From: Rhodocyclales bacterium
GTDB lineage: Bacteria > Pseudomonadota > Gammaproteobacteria > Burkholderiales > Rhodocyclaceae
DNA: 44,997 bases
Direction of reading: 5' to 3'
Assembly (NCBI GenBank): GCA_016177805.1
Contig: JACOUN010000001.1
Location: 1-44,997, forward strand
The first letter of the stretch is position 1, and each line of letters begins with the position of its first letter. The position numbers were made by a program, and so were the translations under genes. Of this stretch, positions 27,601-34,451 are shown in pieces. The notes beneath the pieces were generated by a model. That model saw only the letters and a program-made list of their open reading frames with translations. It had not been told where the DNA came from and made no database searches.

Positions 27601-28069
27601 CACGCGTCAAACGCGTGGCGAGCGAAAAGTCGACGAGCTGCGGCGCGCCGTCGTCCGCGCCCACCAGCAGGTGGTCGGGGCTGATCTGTTTGTGCGTGAC
27701 GCGCGCCTCGTGCAACCGCCCGAGGATGCGCGCCAGCGCGATGGCGTAGTCCAGCCACTGCTGCCACGGGCGCGGGCCCTTTGCCAGGGTGGCGCGCAGC
27801 GGCTCCGCGCCAAGGTCGGGAAACACGATGGCCGGGCCGTCGTCCAGTTCCAGCCACTCCAGCGCCCGCGCCACGCCGGGCAGTGCCAGCGTCGCGAGCA
27901 TGTCGTACTCATGGCGCAGCAGGGCCAGCTCATATTCCGAACACTGGCGCCGCAGGCGCTGCTTGACGATCAGCGCGGCGGGGTCGCCGTGCCGCCGCGC
28001 GCGGCTGATGGTGCAACCACGGCTTTGGTGCAGGCTGTCGGAAAAAAGCAGCCCGTGGGTGTTAGCCAT
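21689..28069 (-). CDS. Giant hybrid sensor kinase (STK-AAA-GAF-PAS-HK-REC-HPt)
   Basis: This 2126-residue protein has, in order: a Ser/Thr-kinase-like domain (about 15-275); an AAA_16 ATPase with Walker A GHTGVGKSS near 331 and Walker B LVLFLDDLQWAD; a long helical (TPR-like) region to about 1270; GAF (about 1310-1470); PAS (about 1490-1590); HisKA with MSHEIRTPLNG near 1633; HATPase (N-box near 1750, GTGLGLSICRRL); REC with LILMDIHLPDMDG near 1917; and HPt with LLHKMCGACANFG near 2061. This is the bacterial trifunctional kinase plan. The kinase loop reads THKQISPDH and DFS instead of HRDxKPxN and DFG, so the catalytic Asp is missing and the domain may be a pseudokinase. It overlaps the response regulator gene by 8 bp. 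Confidence 0.95.
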   Translation of the reverse strand: MANTHGLLFSDSLHQSRGCTISRARRHGDPAALIVKQRLRRQCSEYELALLRHEYDMLATLALPGVARALEWLELDDGPAIVFPDLGAEPLRATLAKGPRPWQQWLDYAIALARILGRLHEARVTHKQISPDHLLVGADDGAPQLVDFSLATRLTREQADWDTPQLALAHLPYIAPEQTGRINRAIDYRTDFYSYGCTLYELFTGRPPFSFEDPLALVHSHIAKPPAPPHLINRVLPETLSAIVLKLLAKDAAERYQSTRGFIHDLEECRAQWLQHGSITPFAVGGEDTCARFEIPHKLYGREDLLRDLILGCDRCATGGQMLMLISGHTGVGKSSVVHALREYVGRGGGRFSSGKFDQFRRDRPYFAVIQALQGLVRELLVESEERVARWRQTLLERLGNNVAALLKLIPELEHITGGSDAGPAPLALDEQSRFRLFTQFIGVLANPDNPLVLFLDDLQWADLASLQLLESLARTPSLPGLLLIASYRDDELRADHPLEATLERLRTCPITLHEHRIKPLLPRQVNQLVADTLHTDERATQALAGLCYDKTQGNPFFLNQFLHSLYEEQLIDFRADRWTWDEAAIRSRELADNVVTLMVGRIQRLPARTQKVLPLAACIGGVFDLRTLTVVNRGGARRTADDLAPAIAEGLVAPLDNSYRLLEQVDPDHTRYRFVHDRIQQAAYSLIDEHAFKSLHLLIGEQMQHSLKPEELEQRVFEVANHLNLAIDLLADPQARLDLAALNLKAGRRAKESAAFDSALDYLRTGLRLLPADCWRSCYELALELHLAATEVANIKMDFGLMDGLIRTIDEQAHSLLEKVRTYEIRIQSEVARNRFGEALGTAVEVLSLLGVHLPPQPNRAQIWLGLLRTRLLLRRVPGKRIVDIAPMTDARTLAALPILASLFGVVKFSSSALRPLVMARQVELTLRHGLTDYSTTAFAGYGGVLCGYLGAIDEGYRIGQLGVSIDEQRPSHHTRHKTLTLFNCYVRHYKEPLRHSRDGLLDSLRLSLDCGDMEYAAYSLAAHIQYAFPLSTDLAELQARIGKYVAQLRETGQKQSLQYSIMTQQTVANLRGQCANPTRLDGDYYAEDAMLAEHQRQNHRTAICVHHFYKALLCAIFGDADATTEQCTLGIAYLPYVAGTTVPSWFHSLEALALLDAAGKPGSPARLVTYARVRRILRRIRHWSRHCPANNAHRVYLIEAELLRVRQRHGDAVRLYEQAIRHAADNGYTLEAAMACELAARAQLEAGNAVLARGYLAETWRRYRAWGASAKLEQLRRDYAGLLDTPHAEPEPSPPPGTPGSPATPAMALSNQAFDITSVIKASQAISDEIVLERLLGQLMRLALTNAGAQRGIMVLNRQGRLYIEAEARVDEVPRFFASLALDAGHDHLPVSIVNYVARTKETVVVDDAFEQQHFRHDKYIRAHHPRALLCMPILYHGELTAVLYIEHAGSPSVFDQTRLETLKILAAQAAISIENAKLYQDLQHSEREYRSLFENALEGIFRVGPDGRFISANPALVRLLGYTSSDDFLQSVTDVSRQCFIDQDDLRRFLGTLHMRNRVVNFETRWQRRDGAAVVVSISARRVLDPNQSLLYYEGSLTDIGERKAKEQAELAREKAEAASEAKSHFLATMSHEIRTPLNGILGMAQLLLRGELQDTQQLQVNALYQSGRALLAILNDVLDFTKIEAGQAQLERLPFSPAEVIAELHPMLHSMASKQDLQLLVRAEPDIPACVLGDRRALTQILLNLATNALKFTPAGFVALRAQVSSRADGRARLRFEIEDSGIGIPAQAHERVFEHFSQADSSITRRFGGTGLGLSICRRLVALHGGSIDFTSTLGQGSLFWFEIEYPETSVAAPPAAEAGSATAPLDILLVEDTEINQQVTQGLLASEGHAVAIADDGYTALSMHNDHDYDLILMDIHLPDMDGLETARRMRAHLDPRKAAVRIVALTASIAPAQVQSYLAAGIDAVVGKPLQFDELCRALLDPAAPRSDHPPAPAPARVTDHADLLNTTLLAQHRDMLGENRYGELIAGFVAQSDELMRALDHPASDAATQSRLLHKMCGACANFGLQAVASECQRLEQQAHDGTRADLGPLRALLSASLNRLEAHFPVRATTATATHSH

Positions 28070-28793
28070 GGCCCGTGGTGACTTTGCCGGCGAATACGTA
28101 GCCCGCGCCGTGCGCGGTCAGAATCAACTCGGGGGCGGACGGATTGTCGCCCAGCTTGCGTCGCAGCCGCCCGACCAGCACGTCCACCGAGCGGTCGTTG
28201 GGCGTCCATTCTCGGTCGTGGATCGCGTCCATGAGCTGGTCGCGCGACAACACCTGCCCGGCGCGCGTGACCAGGGTGTGCAGCAGCTTGTATTCGCCTT
28301 GCGGCAGTCGCTCGCACTGCCCGGCCGGGCCCAGCAGGTGGCGTTTGTGCGGGTCCAGCGTCCACCCGTTGAAGCACCAGGTGCCGCCATTGAGCGTGGC
28401 CTGGCCGGCGTTGCGCGAGTCCGCCACGCGCCACAGCAGGTTCTTGGCCCGCACCAGCAGCTCGCGCGGGTTGAAGGGTTTGGTCACGTAGTCGTCGGCG
28501 CCCAGTTCCAGGCCCACGATGCGGTCGATGTCGTCGTCCTTGGAGGTGACCAGGATGATGCCCACGCGCGAGGCGGCGCGCAGCTCGCGGGTCAGGGTCA
28601 GACCGTCCTTGCCCGGCAGGTTGATGTCGAGCAGGATCAGGTCGATGTTGTCGCGCTCGACCTTCCGCACCAGCTCGTCCGCCCGCCCCGACTCGCTGAC
28701 GCGGTAGCCTTCCTTGCGGAAATAGCTGACCAGCAGGGTGCGGGAGGCCACATCGTCTTCCACGATCATGATGTGTTGCGGTGTGGTGGTCAT
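28062..28793 (-). CDS. OmpR-family response regulator
   Basis: This 243-residue protein has a receiver domain (IMIVEDD at the N-terminus, phosphoacceptor D56 in LILLDINLPGKDG, switch Lys in DDYVTKPFNPREL) and a C-terminal winged-helix OmpR/PhoB DNA-binding domain (SRDQLMDAIHDREW, RSVDVLVGRLRRKLGD). Its sequence resembles the TorR/ArcA group. The gene precedes and overlaps the hybrid kinase gene, whose REC-HPt relay would pass phosphate to D56. It is divergent from the peaA operon across 215 bp, so amine dehydrogenase is a likely target. ATG 28793 was chosen on domain fit; an upstream in-frame ATG at 28817 is possible. Confidence 0.93.
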   Translation of the reverse strand: MTTTPQHIMIVEDDVASRTLLVSYFRKEGYRVSESGRADELVRKVERDNIDLILLDINLPGKDGLTLTRELRAASRVGIILVTSKDDDIDRIVGLELGADDYVTKPFNPRELLVRAKNLLWRVADSRNAGQATLNGGTWCFNGWTLDPHKRHLLGPAGQCERLPQGEYKLLHTLVTRAGQVLSRDQLMDAIHDREWTPNDRSVDVLVGRLRRKLGDNPSAPELILTAHGAGYVFAGKVTTGHG

Positions 28794-29008
28794 CGGCCGT
28801 TCCGGAGTGGGTACCATTGAACAAGTGACACAAGCCGGACAAGGAAGTGTGACCAGCCTGTTACATGCCAATACAACTTAGCACAATAGCCCTGAAATTC
28901 ATTCACCACCCCCCGGTAAATTTCCCGCATCAAAAAGCGGCGGTGCGGCCGGGTGCCGGTGCGACAGCGTACCGGATGGTGCCGCACCCACAGCGAGGAG
29001 TGAAGGCT
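28794..29008. promoter_or_regulatory. Divergent region, response regulator / peaA
   Basis: This 215-bp non-coding region separates the response regulator gene from peaA and should hold both promoters. An A+T-richer stretch at about 28860-28900 stands out from the flanking G+C-rich DNA. No convincing direct-repeat OmpR-type site was assigned by eye. An AGGAG ribosome site lies at 28996-29000, 8 bases before the chosen TTG start of peaA. Confidence 0.4.
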
Positions 29009-30625
29009 TTGATCAACCACAACGCAATTCGTAAGCTCATCGGCGCAAGCGCATTGATGCTGGCCGCGCTGTCGAGCGGGTTGGCCAGCGGCGCGGCGCC
29101 CGATGGGGCGGCCATCATCCGCGAGCGCTGTCTGGCCTGTCACACCGAGGAGGCCGGAGCCACCCCGGCCTTCTCGCGCATCGGCGGCCAGCGCAAGACG
29201 CCCGAAGGCTGGCACATGACGCTCAACCGCATGCAGCACCAGCGCGGGCTGCAGATCCCGGTTGAGGAAAAGCGCGCGCTGATCAAGTACCTGGCCGACA
29301 CCCAGGGGCTGGCGCCGTCCGAGGCGGCGCCGTACCGCTACCTGCTGGAGCAGGACACCAACCGCGTCGAAAGCGTCGATGCGGCCTACACCGAGATGTG
29401 CATGCGCTGCCACTCCGGCGCGCGCTTCGCGCTGCAACGGCGCAGCGAGGCGGAATGGAAGCTGCTGGTGCATTTCCACATGGGCCAGCACCCGACCCTG
29501 GAACTGCACTCGCTGTCGCGCGACCGGCCGTGGATGCAGCTCGCGCTCGACAAGGTGGCGCCGCAACTGGCGAGGGATTTTCCGCTGCAAAGCGCGGCCT
29601 GGAGCGACTGGCAGAAGGCCCCGCGCGTCGACATGGCCGGCTCGTGGCGGCTGTTCGGCTACGTGCCGGGCAAGGGCGAGTTCGAAGCGCGCATGAGCGC
29701 CACCGCCACCGCCCCGGACCACTTCAAGCTCAGCGTCACCGGCAACTACCTGGACGGCCAGCCGCTGCGCGGCGAAGGCACGGCGACGCTGTACACCGGC
29801 TACGAATGGCGCGCCAGCGTGACCCTGGACGGGGTCAAGATGCGCCAGGTCATGGCCGCCAACGCCCAGGGCGACGCGATGAGCGGGCGTCTGATCCTGC
29901 GCGACGAACGCGAGATCGGCGGCGCGCTGCAGGCCTGGCGGGAAGACGGGCAGAGCAGGGTGGTGGCGGTCAGCCCGTCCTACCTGCGCACCGCGACTTC
30001 GGCCACCCTGACCATCCTCGGCAGTCATTTCGGCGACGATGACGGCATATCGCTGGGCGACGGCATCAAGGTGCTCAAGATCGTGTCGCGCGGCGCCGAC
30101 CGCATCGTGGTGGTGGCCGAGGCGCGCGGCGACGCGGGCATGCGCGACGTCAAGGTGGGCGGCGCCAGTGGCGCCGCGCTGCTGGCGGTGTATGACAAGG
30201 TGGCGCGCGTCGATCTGAACCCCGGTGACGGCGTGGCGCGCGTCGGTGGGGGCGAAAACGATCCGGATGCGCAGTTGAACAAGGTGCGCGTCGCCTTCCG
30301 CGCCATCGGCTATGCCGCCGGCGCGGACGGCAAGGCCGGCACCGACGACGATCTGCGCCTCGGCTACATGCCCGCCGCGTGGCGCATCGAGCCGCTCAAC
30401 GAAGCGGCGGAGAAAGAGCAGGATCACCTCTACGCCGGCACCATCGACGCGCACGGCGTGTTCACGCCGGGCAACGCTGGCCCCAACCCCGCGCGCCACA
30501 TGTCGGCCAACAACGTTGGGATGCTCAGGGTGGTCGCCATCGTCAGCGATGGCGCCGAACAGGTGCGCGGACAGGCGCGGCTGCTGGTGGCGGTGCCCGA
30601 CTTCGTCCGCCGCGTGCTGGACTGA
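29009..30625 (+). CDS. peaA: Quinohemoprotein amine dehydrogenase, alpha subunit
   Basis: This 538-residue periplasmic protein has a signal peptide (LIGASALMLAALSSGLASGA) and two heme c sites, CLACH at 41-45 and CMRCH at 131-135. Beta-rich domains follow (EWRASVTLDGVKMRQVMAAN; an IPT-like SPSYLRTATSATLTILGSHF). This is the diheme alpha (QhpA) subunit that takes electrons from the CTQ cofactor of the gamma subunit during oxidation of primary amines. The TTG start at 29009 is preferred because AGGAG is 8 bases upstream; GTG 29000 overlaps that site, and the ATG further upstream gives an unlikely extension. It is the first gene of peaA-peaB-qhpC-peaD. Confidence 0.93.
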   Translation: MINHNAIRKLIGASALMLAALSSGLASGAAPDGAAIIRERCLACHTEEAGATPAFSRIGGQRKTPEGWHMTLNRMQHQRGLQIPVEEKRALIKYLADTQGLAPSEAAPYRYLLEQDTNRVESVDAAYTEMCMRCHSGARFALQRRSEAEWKLLVHFHMGQHPTLELHSLSRDRPWMQLALDKVAPQLARDFPLQSAAWSDWQKAPRVDMAGSWRLFGYVPGKGEFEARMSATATAPDHFKLSVTGNYLDGQPLRGEGTATLYTGYEWRASVTLDGVKMRQVMAANAQGDAMSGRLILRDEREIGGALQAWREDGQSRVVAVSPSYLRTATSATLTILGSHFGDDDGISLGDGIKVLKIVSRGADRIVVVAEARGDAGMRDVKVGGASGAALLAVYDKVARVDLNPGDGVARVGGGENDPDAQLNKVRVAFRAIGYAAGADGKAGTDDDLRLGYMPAAWRIEPLNEAAEKEQDHLYAGTIDAHGVFTPGNAGPNPARHMSANNVGMLRVVAIVSDGAEQVRGQARLLVAVPDFVRRVLD

Positions 30626-30626
30626 G

Positions 30627-32096
30627 ATGGCCGTGGCGAGCGACGTCGAGGCCGGCATGAACGGCGAAACGATGACACTGGTGCGCGCCAACCTGCACCG
30701 CGTCGACGTCGATGCGCGCCAGATGCTGTTCCATGTGCCCAGCAGCGGCCTGTTCGAGCTGGACGGGGCGAGCCGCGAGGTGCTGGCGCTGCTCGACTGT
30801 CACGAACACCTCAGCAGCGCGACGCTGCACGAGCATCTCGCCGCGCGCTACGGGCGTGATGCCTTGCAGGAGGCGGTCGGGGAATTGCGCGCGCTCGACA
30901 TCATCGCCACCAGCGGCCACGAGGCGCGCCTCAACCCGCAACCGCGCCCGGTGCGCAATTTTCCGCTCACCACGGTGGTGCTCAACGTCAACACCGGCTG
31001 CAACCTGAGCTGCACCTATTGCTACAAGGCCGACCTGACCACCCCGGCGCGGGGCCGCAAGATGGCCAGCGCCACCGCCATTGCCGCGATCGAAATGCTG
31101 CTGCGCGAGTCACCCGGCCAGCCGCGCTACAACGTGGTGTTCTTCGGCGGCGAGCCGCTGTCCAACATGGACCTGATCCGCGACGTGGTGGCCTATTGCG
31201 AACCGCGCTTTGCCGCGCTCGGCGCGGAAGTCGATTTCACGCTCACCACCAACGCCACCCTGCTTACCGAAGCGTTGGTGGACTGGTTCAACGCGCACCG
31301 CTTCGGCCTCACCGTGTCGATGGATGGCCCCAAGCCGCTGCACGATCGCAACCGCCTCACGGTCGGCGGGCAGGGCAGCTACGACGTGGTGCGGCGCAAG
31401 GTCGAAATGCTGCTGGCGCGTTATACCGCGCGCCCGGTCGGCTGCCGCGTCACGCTGACGCGCGGGGTGACCGACGTCGAACAGATCTTCGAACACCTGC
31501 ACGGCGAACTGGGCTTTCATGAAGTCGGCTTCGGTCCGGTCACCTCCGGCGACATCGCCAGCTTCAACCTGCCGCCCGACGAACTGGCCGAAGTGTTCGC
31601 CGGCCTCAAGCGGCTCGGCAGGCGTTATCTGGAACATGCCCTGCGGGGGCGCAAGTTCGGCTTCGGCAACATGCACCAGTTGCTCACCGACATGCACGAA
31701 GGCAACAAGAAACTGCTGCCGTGCGGCGCCGGCGTGGCGTTGCTGGCGGTGGACCACGAAGGCGGGCTCAACTTGTGCCACCGCTTCACCGGCTCAAACA
31801 TGCCGCGCTTTGGCAACGTGGCCGACGGCATCGACCGGCCCCGCCTGGCCGCCTTCATCGAACAGCGTCTGGACCGCAGCGACACCGGCTGCCAGACCTG
31901 CCGTATCCGCAACATCTGCTCCGGTGGGTGCTATCACGAGAGCTACGCCAAGTACGGCGACGCCGCGCACCCGTCCTACCACTACTGCGATCTGCTGCGC
32001 GACTGGGTCGACTTCGGCATCGATGTGTATGCACGCATCAGCGCCGCAGCCCCCGGCTTCTTCGCCGCACAACTGACTCCGAGGAGGCGTGCCTGA
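30627..32096 (+). CDS. peaB: Amine dehydrogenase maturation radical SAM enzyme
   Basis: This 489-residue protein has the radical SAM motif CNLSCTYC (C125, C129, C132) after a PqqD/RRE-like N-terminal region (about 1-105). A SPASM-type C-terminal cysteine cluster (CGAGVALLAVD near 365; GCQTCRIRNICSGGC near 420) holds auxiliary Fe-S clusters. The homologue QhpD forms the Cys-to-Asp/Glu thioether crosslinks inside the gamma subunit in the cytoplasm. ATG 30627 lies one base after the peaA stop, and the gene ends directly before qhpC, so translation is tightly coupled. All expected cysteines are present. Confidence 0.94.
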   Translation: MAVASDVEAGMNGETMTLVRANLHRVDVDARQMLFHVPSSGLFELDGASREVLALLDCHEHLSSATLHEHLAARYGRDALQEAVGELRALDIIATSGHEARLNPQPRPVRNFPLTTVVLNVNTGCNLSCTYCYKADLTTPARGRKMASATAIAAIEMLLRESPGQPRYNVVFFGGEPLSNMDLIRDVVAYCEPRFAALGAEVDFTLTTNATLLTEALVDWFNAHRFGLTVSMDGPKPLHDRNRLTVGGQGSYDVVRRKVEMLLARYTARPVGCRVTLTRGVTDVEQIFEHLHGELGFHEVGFGPVTSGDIASFNLPPDELAEVFAGLKRLGRRYLEHALRGRKFGFGNMHQLLTDMHEGNKKLLPCGAGVALLAVDHEGGLNLCHRFTGSNMPRFGNVADGIDRPRLAAFIEQRLDRSDTGCQTCRIRNICSGGCYHESYAKYGDAAHPSYHYCDLLRDWVDFGIDVYARISAAAPGFFAAQLTPRRRA

Positions 32097-32420
32097 ATGA
32101 AACATCTCAAGTCCGTAAACAACAAGGCCAGGCAACTGGACCAGGCCAGCGAGGCCGGCGAAGTCGAAGAGGTGGTCGCGATGCAGACCATCGTCGGCTG
32201 TACCGCCACCACCGACCCCGGCTGGGAAATCGACGCCTTCGGCGGCATGGGCTCGCTGTGCCAGCCCATGGAAGCCGATCTGTACGGCTGCGCCGACGCC
32301 TGCTGGTGGCCCGCCCAGGTGCCCGACACCATGAGCAGCCACCCCGACTGGGGCACCGGCGCCGACAGCGCCGACAAGGACTGGCGCAAGCTCGACGGCA
32401 TCTTTGAAGACAATGACTGA
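32097..32420 (+). CDS. qhpC: Quinohemoprotein amine dehydrogenase, gamma subunit
   Basis: This 107-residue protein carries the cysteine tryptophylquinone cofactor. With a 28-residue leader removed, every crosslinked residue known for the family falls at the right place: mature C7-E16, C27-D33 and C41-D49 thioethers (precursor C35/E44, C55/D61, C69/D77) and the CTQ pair C37-W43 (precursor C65/W71). The leader [16 protein letters not shown] is not a Sec signal, as expected for QhpC, which is exported after crosslinking. The ATG directly follows the peaB stop. It overlaps no other gene and precedes peaD by 13 bases. Confidence 0.96.
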   Translation: MKHLKSVNNKARQLDQASEAGEVEEVVAMQTIVGCTATTDPGWEIDAFGGMGSLCQPMEADLYGCADACWWPAQVPDTMSSHPDWGTGADSADKDWRKLDGIFEDND

Positions 32421-32433
32421 CAGGGAACAGCAG

Positions 32434-33534
32434 ATGAAAGTTATCCGGCTAATCAAGGCCCTCACCGCCTGCGCCCTGCTCGCCGCAGCCGCCACCGGCG
32501 CCGTCGCGGCCGAGCAATACCTGCTCACCGTCACCCGCCCCGGCCAGCTTCACGTCATCGACATGAAGTCGAACAAGATCCTGCGCAGTTGCGACATTCC
32601 CGGCAAGTTCGGCTCCGGTTCCATCGCCCCCGCCCCCGACGGGCGCACCGCCTACGTCCTCAGCAACATGTGGGAAGACGTGTACGGCTTCGACATCCGC
32701 ACCTGCAAGATCGTGTTCTCGGCCAGACAATCGCACGACAACGTGCGCGTCAAGACCTTCCAGTCGCTCGCCGTCAGCGCCGACGGCAAGGAGCTGTACA
32801 CGGTGCAAAACCCGGTGCGCCTGCTGCCCGACCGTTTCGAAGTCATGGCCCCGCAACTGGCCGTCTACAACATCGCCGACGGCCTCGACGCGCCGCTGGC
32901 GCGCAGCTACCCGGTCAGCCGCCGCATCACCAAGATCGCCGCAACCCGTACCGGCGAAGTCATCCTGGGCGGTGCCGACGTCACCGCGATCAACCCGAAA
33001 ACCGGCGCCACCCGCGTCGTGACCGCGCTCGCCAACTGGGATCGCGGCCCGCTGTGGCTCACCCCCGACGCCTTCGCCATGCACTCGCAAGGCGAACACC
33101 GCAACGAATACATCATGCCCTACGTCACCGCGCGCTTCACCGATGAGAAGCAGGACATGGCAAGCGCCGAATGGTGGTGGGGCATGAGCCGTGTCGACCT
33201 CGCCACCGGCAAGGCCGAACAGATGGAAACCGTGCCGTTCGAGTTCATCGTGTTCAACTTCATCACCGACCCCCACGACCCCAACATCCTCTACGGCAGC
33301 TTCAACCAGCTCTCCAAGCACGACATCAAGAACAAGAAAACCCTCGCCGTCCAGCCCATGCCGCACACCTACTATGACATCAACATCTCCGGCGACGGCA
33401 AGACCCTCTACGTCGGCGGCGCTGGCAACGACATCTCCATCCACGACGCCGCCACCCTCAAGAAAACCGGCGCCATCCAGTTGCCCGGCGACATGAGCAC
33501 CTCCGACCTGCGGGTGGCGACGATACGGGATTGA
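32434..33534 (+). CDS. peaD: Quinohemoprotein amine dehydrogenase, beta subunit
   Basis: This 366-residue protein has a signal peptide (ALTACALLAAAATGAVAAEQ) and a seven-bladed propeller-type repeat pattern (YLLTVTRPGQLHVIDMKSNK near the mature start, SADGKELYTVQNP, SGDGKTLYVGGAGND). The beta (QhpB) subunit packs against the gamma subunit. ATG 32434 begins the signal peptide; upstream in-frame ATGs at 32404 and 32413 overlap qhpC. Its last 38 codons and stop are repeated about 1.1 kb downstream with only synonymous changes. No qhpE-type protease, qhpF ABC exporter or qhpG monooxygenase gene follows in the window. Confidence 0.95.
   Translation: MKVIRLIKALTACALLAAAATGAVAAEQYLLTVTRPGQLHVIDMKSNKILRSCDIPGKFGSGSIAPAPDGRTAYVLSNMWEDVYGFDIRTCKIVFSARQSHDNVRVKTFQSLAVSADGKELYTVQNPVRLLPDRFEVMAPQLAVYNIADGLDAPLARSYPVSRRITKIAATRTGEVILGGADVTAINPKTGATRVVTALANWDRGPLWLTPDAFAMHSQGEHRNEYIMPYVTARFTDEKQDMASAEWWWGMSRVDLATGKAEQMETVPFEFIVFNFITDPHDPNILYGSFNQLSKHDIKNKKTLAVQPMPHTYYDINISGDGKTLYVGGAGNDISIHDAATLKKTGAIQLPGDMSTSDLRVATIRD
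33418..33534 (+). repeat. peaD 3'-end duplication, copy 1
   Basis: The last 117 bp of peaD, including its stop, match 34515-34631 in direct orientation with four differences (Ala GCT/GCC, Ser AGC/AGT, Arg CGG/CGC, Asp GAT/GAC). All four are synonymous third-position changes. The copies flank 980 bp that contain the relBE-type pair. Confidence 0.95.
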
Positions 33535-33584
33535 GCGCTTGTGAAGAAATCCGGCATCTATCGCAAGCGGGCCGGAATGCCTTC

Positions 33585-33640
33585 GTAGGAGCGGCTTGAG
33601 CCGCGACAACGGCGTCATTCGGGGCTAAAGCCCCTCCTGC
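33585..33640. repeat. REP-type double palindrome
   Basis: GTAGGAGCGGCTTGAGCCGC is followed after a short spacer by TCGGGGCTAAAGCCCCTCC: two hairpins in the order seen at 17088 and in the 42206 repeats. It may also act as a 3' mRNA stabiliser for the peaD transcript. Confidence 0.8.
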
Positions 33641-33785
33641 ACCCACCCCGGCATGGTTTCTTTCACAAGCTCTGAACATTGCACGATGGTCGTCCGCCTG
33701 AACACACACACGCGGACGACCGGATTGCTCGTCCTTCTTGGCGGTGAGCTTGCCCGCTTGTTGTCGCACGATACATGCGATACTG

Positions 33786-33801
33786 TGAATACCTGTATTC
33801 A
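33786..33801. promoter_or_regulatory. Candidate operator of the toxin-antitoxin operon
   Basis: The perfect inverted repeat TGAATAC-CT-GTATTCA ends 14 bases before the antitoxin ATG. Ribbon-helix-helix antitoxins bind short palindromes at this position to repress their own operon. A weak promoter (TTGTTG 33758-33763, GATACT 33779-33784, 15-bp spacer) would be overlapped by it. Confidence 0.55.
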
Positions 33802-33815
33802 AACGAGACCCCGAC

Positions 33816-34043
33816 ATGGCCACGTCCATTCGCCTTGCCCCGGAAATCGAGCGGCGGCTTGACTTCCTCGCTGCCCAGACCGGGCGCACCAAGGCCTACT
33901 ACTTGCGCGAAATCATCGAGCAGGGCATCGAGGACATGGAAGACTACTACCTCGCGGCCGACGTGCTCGAACGCGTTCGCAAGGAGCAAGAGCAGGTGCA
34001 CTCCGCAGCCGACGTGAGGAAAGGCCTTGGCCTGGACGATTGA
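33816..34043 (+). CDS. relB: RelB/DinJ-type ribbon-helix-helix antitoxin
   Basis: This 75-residue protein starts with the beta-strand MATSIRLAPEIERRLDFLA typical of RHH DNA-binding domains (strand plus helix A; TGRTKAYYLREIIEQGIED helix B), followed by an acidic helical tail (EDMEDYYLAADVLERVRKEQ) that would bind the toxin. It overlaps the downstream RelE-like gene by 17 bp, which is typical of type II systems. A perfect palindrome just upstream is the likely operator. The whole pair lies inside the insertion between the two peaD 3' ends. Confidence 0.9.
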   Translation: MATSIRLAPEIERRLDFLAAQTGRTKAYYLREIIEQGIEDMEDYYLAADVLERVRKEQEQVHSAADVRKGLGLDD

Positions 34044-34296
34044 GTACACCGATACGGCCACGGACCAGCTACGCAAGCTGGATAGACAGACTGCACGGCG
34101 CATCGTCGATTACATGGATGCGCGCATCGCCCCCCTTGAAGACCCGCGCAGCACTGGCAAGGCGCTGACCGGCCCGCTTGGCGGACTGTGGCGCTATCGT
34201 GTTGGTGACTGCCGCGTCATCTGTGACATCCAGGATGGCGCGCTGCGGGTTCTTGTCTTGCAAGTCGGTAACCGCCGAGAAATCTACCGCGACTGA
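34027..34296 (+). CDS. relE: RelE/ParE-family toxin
   Basis: This 89-residue protein has the RelE-superfamily plan: an N-terminal strand (AWTIEYTDTATDQLRKLD), two helices (RQTARRIVDYMDARIA), then a beta-sheet with GGLWRYRVGDCRVICDIQDG and a C-terminal VGNRREIY. The conserved R and K/R positions and the C-terminal Tyr match mRNA-cleaving RelE toxins such as those with RVGDYRVIYEI. The start is TTG 34027, inside the antitoxin gene, which is consistent with lower toxin than antitoxin synthesis. Later ATGs would remove the first strand. Confidence 0.9.
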   Translation: MAWTIEYTDTATDQLRKLDRQTARRIVDYMDARIAPLEDPRSTGKALTGPLGGLWRYRVGDCRVICDIQDGALRVLVLQVGNRREIYRD

Positions 34297-34337
34297 AGCG
34301 GTATCGACGGGCTGCGGCGTCGCTGCCTGCCCAACAC

Positions 34338-34428
34338 CATCATTGCGAGCGCGGCGAAGCAATCTCCCTGAAGGCCGGGGCCCAGGGTGGTGCGAGATCG
34401 CCACGTCGCGGTGCTCCTCGCGATGATG
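34338..34428. repeat. Dispersed imperfect inverted repeat
   Basis: CATCATTGCGAG at 34338-34349 pairs with CTCGCGATGATG at 34417-34428 (one mismatch), and inside it GCGAAGCAATCTCC faces GAGATCGCCACGTCGCGG. This matches the general form of the ATTGCGAGCGNAGCGAAGCAATC repeats dispersed in many proteobacterial genomes. It is about 91 bp long and non-coding. Confidence 0.7.
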
Positions 34429-34451
34429 GTTTCGGGCGGCACCGCAGTTCC

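Larger units (their letters stand above)
33535..33815. other. Gap between peaD and antitoxin gene
   Basis: This 281-bp stretch holds a REP-type repeat (33585-33640), a poorly conserved stretch, and the antitoxin promoter/operator region near 33758-33801. No gene was seen. Confidence 0.6.

Noticed and set aside
28790-30691. 633-codon minus-strand frame opposite peaA
   Set aside because: Shadow of peaA, which has two heme motifs and a signal peptide.
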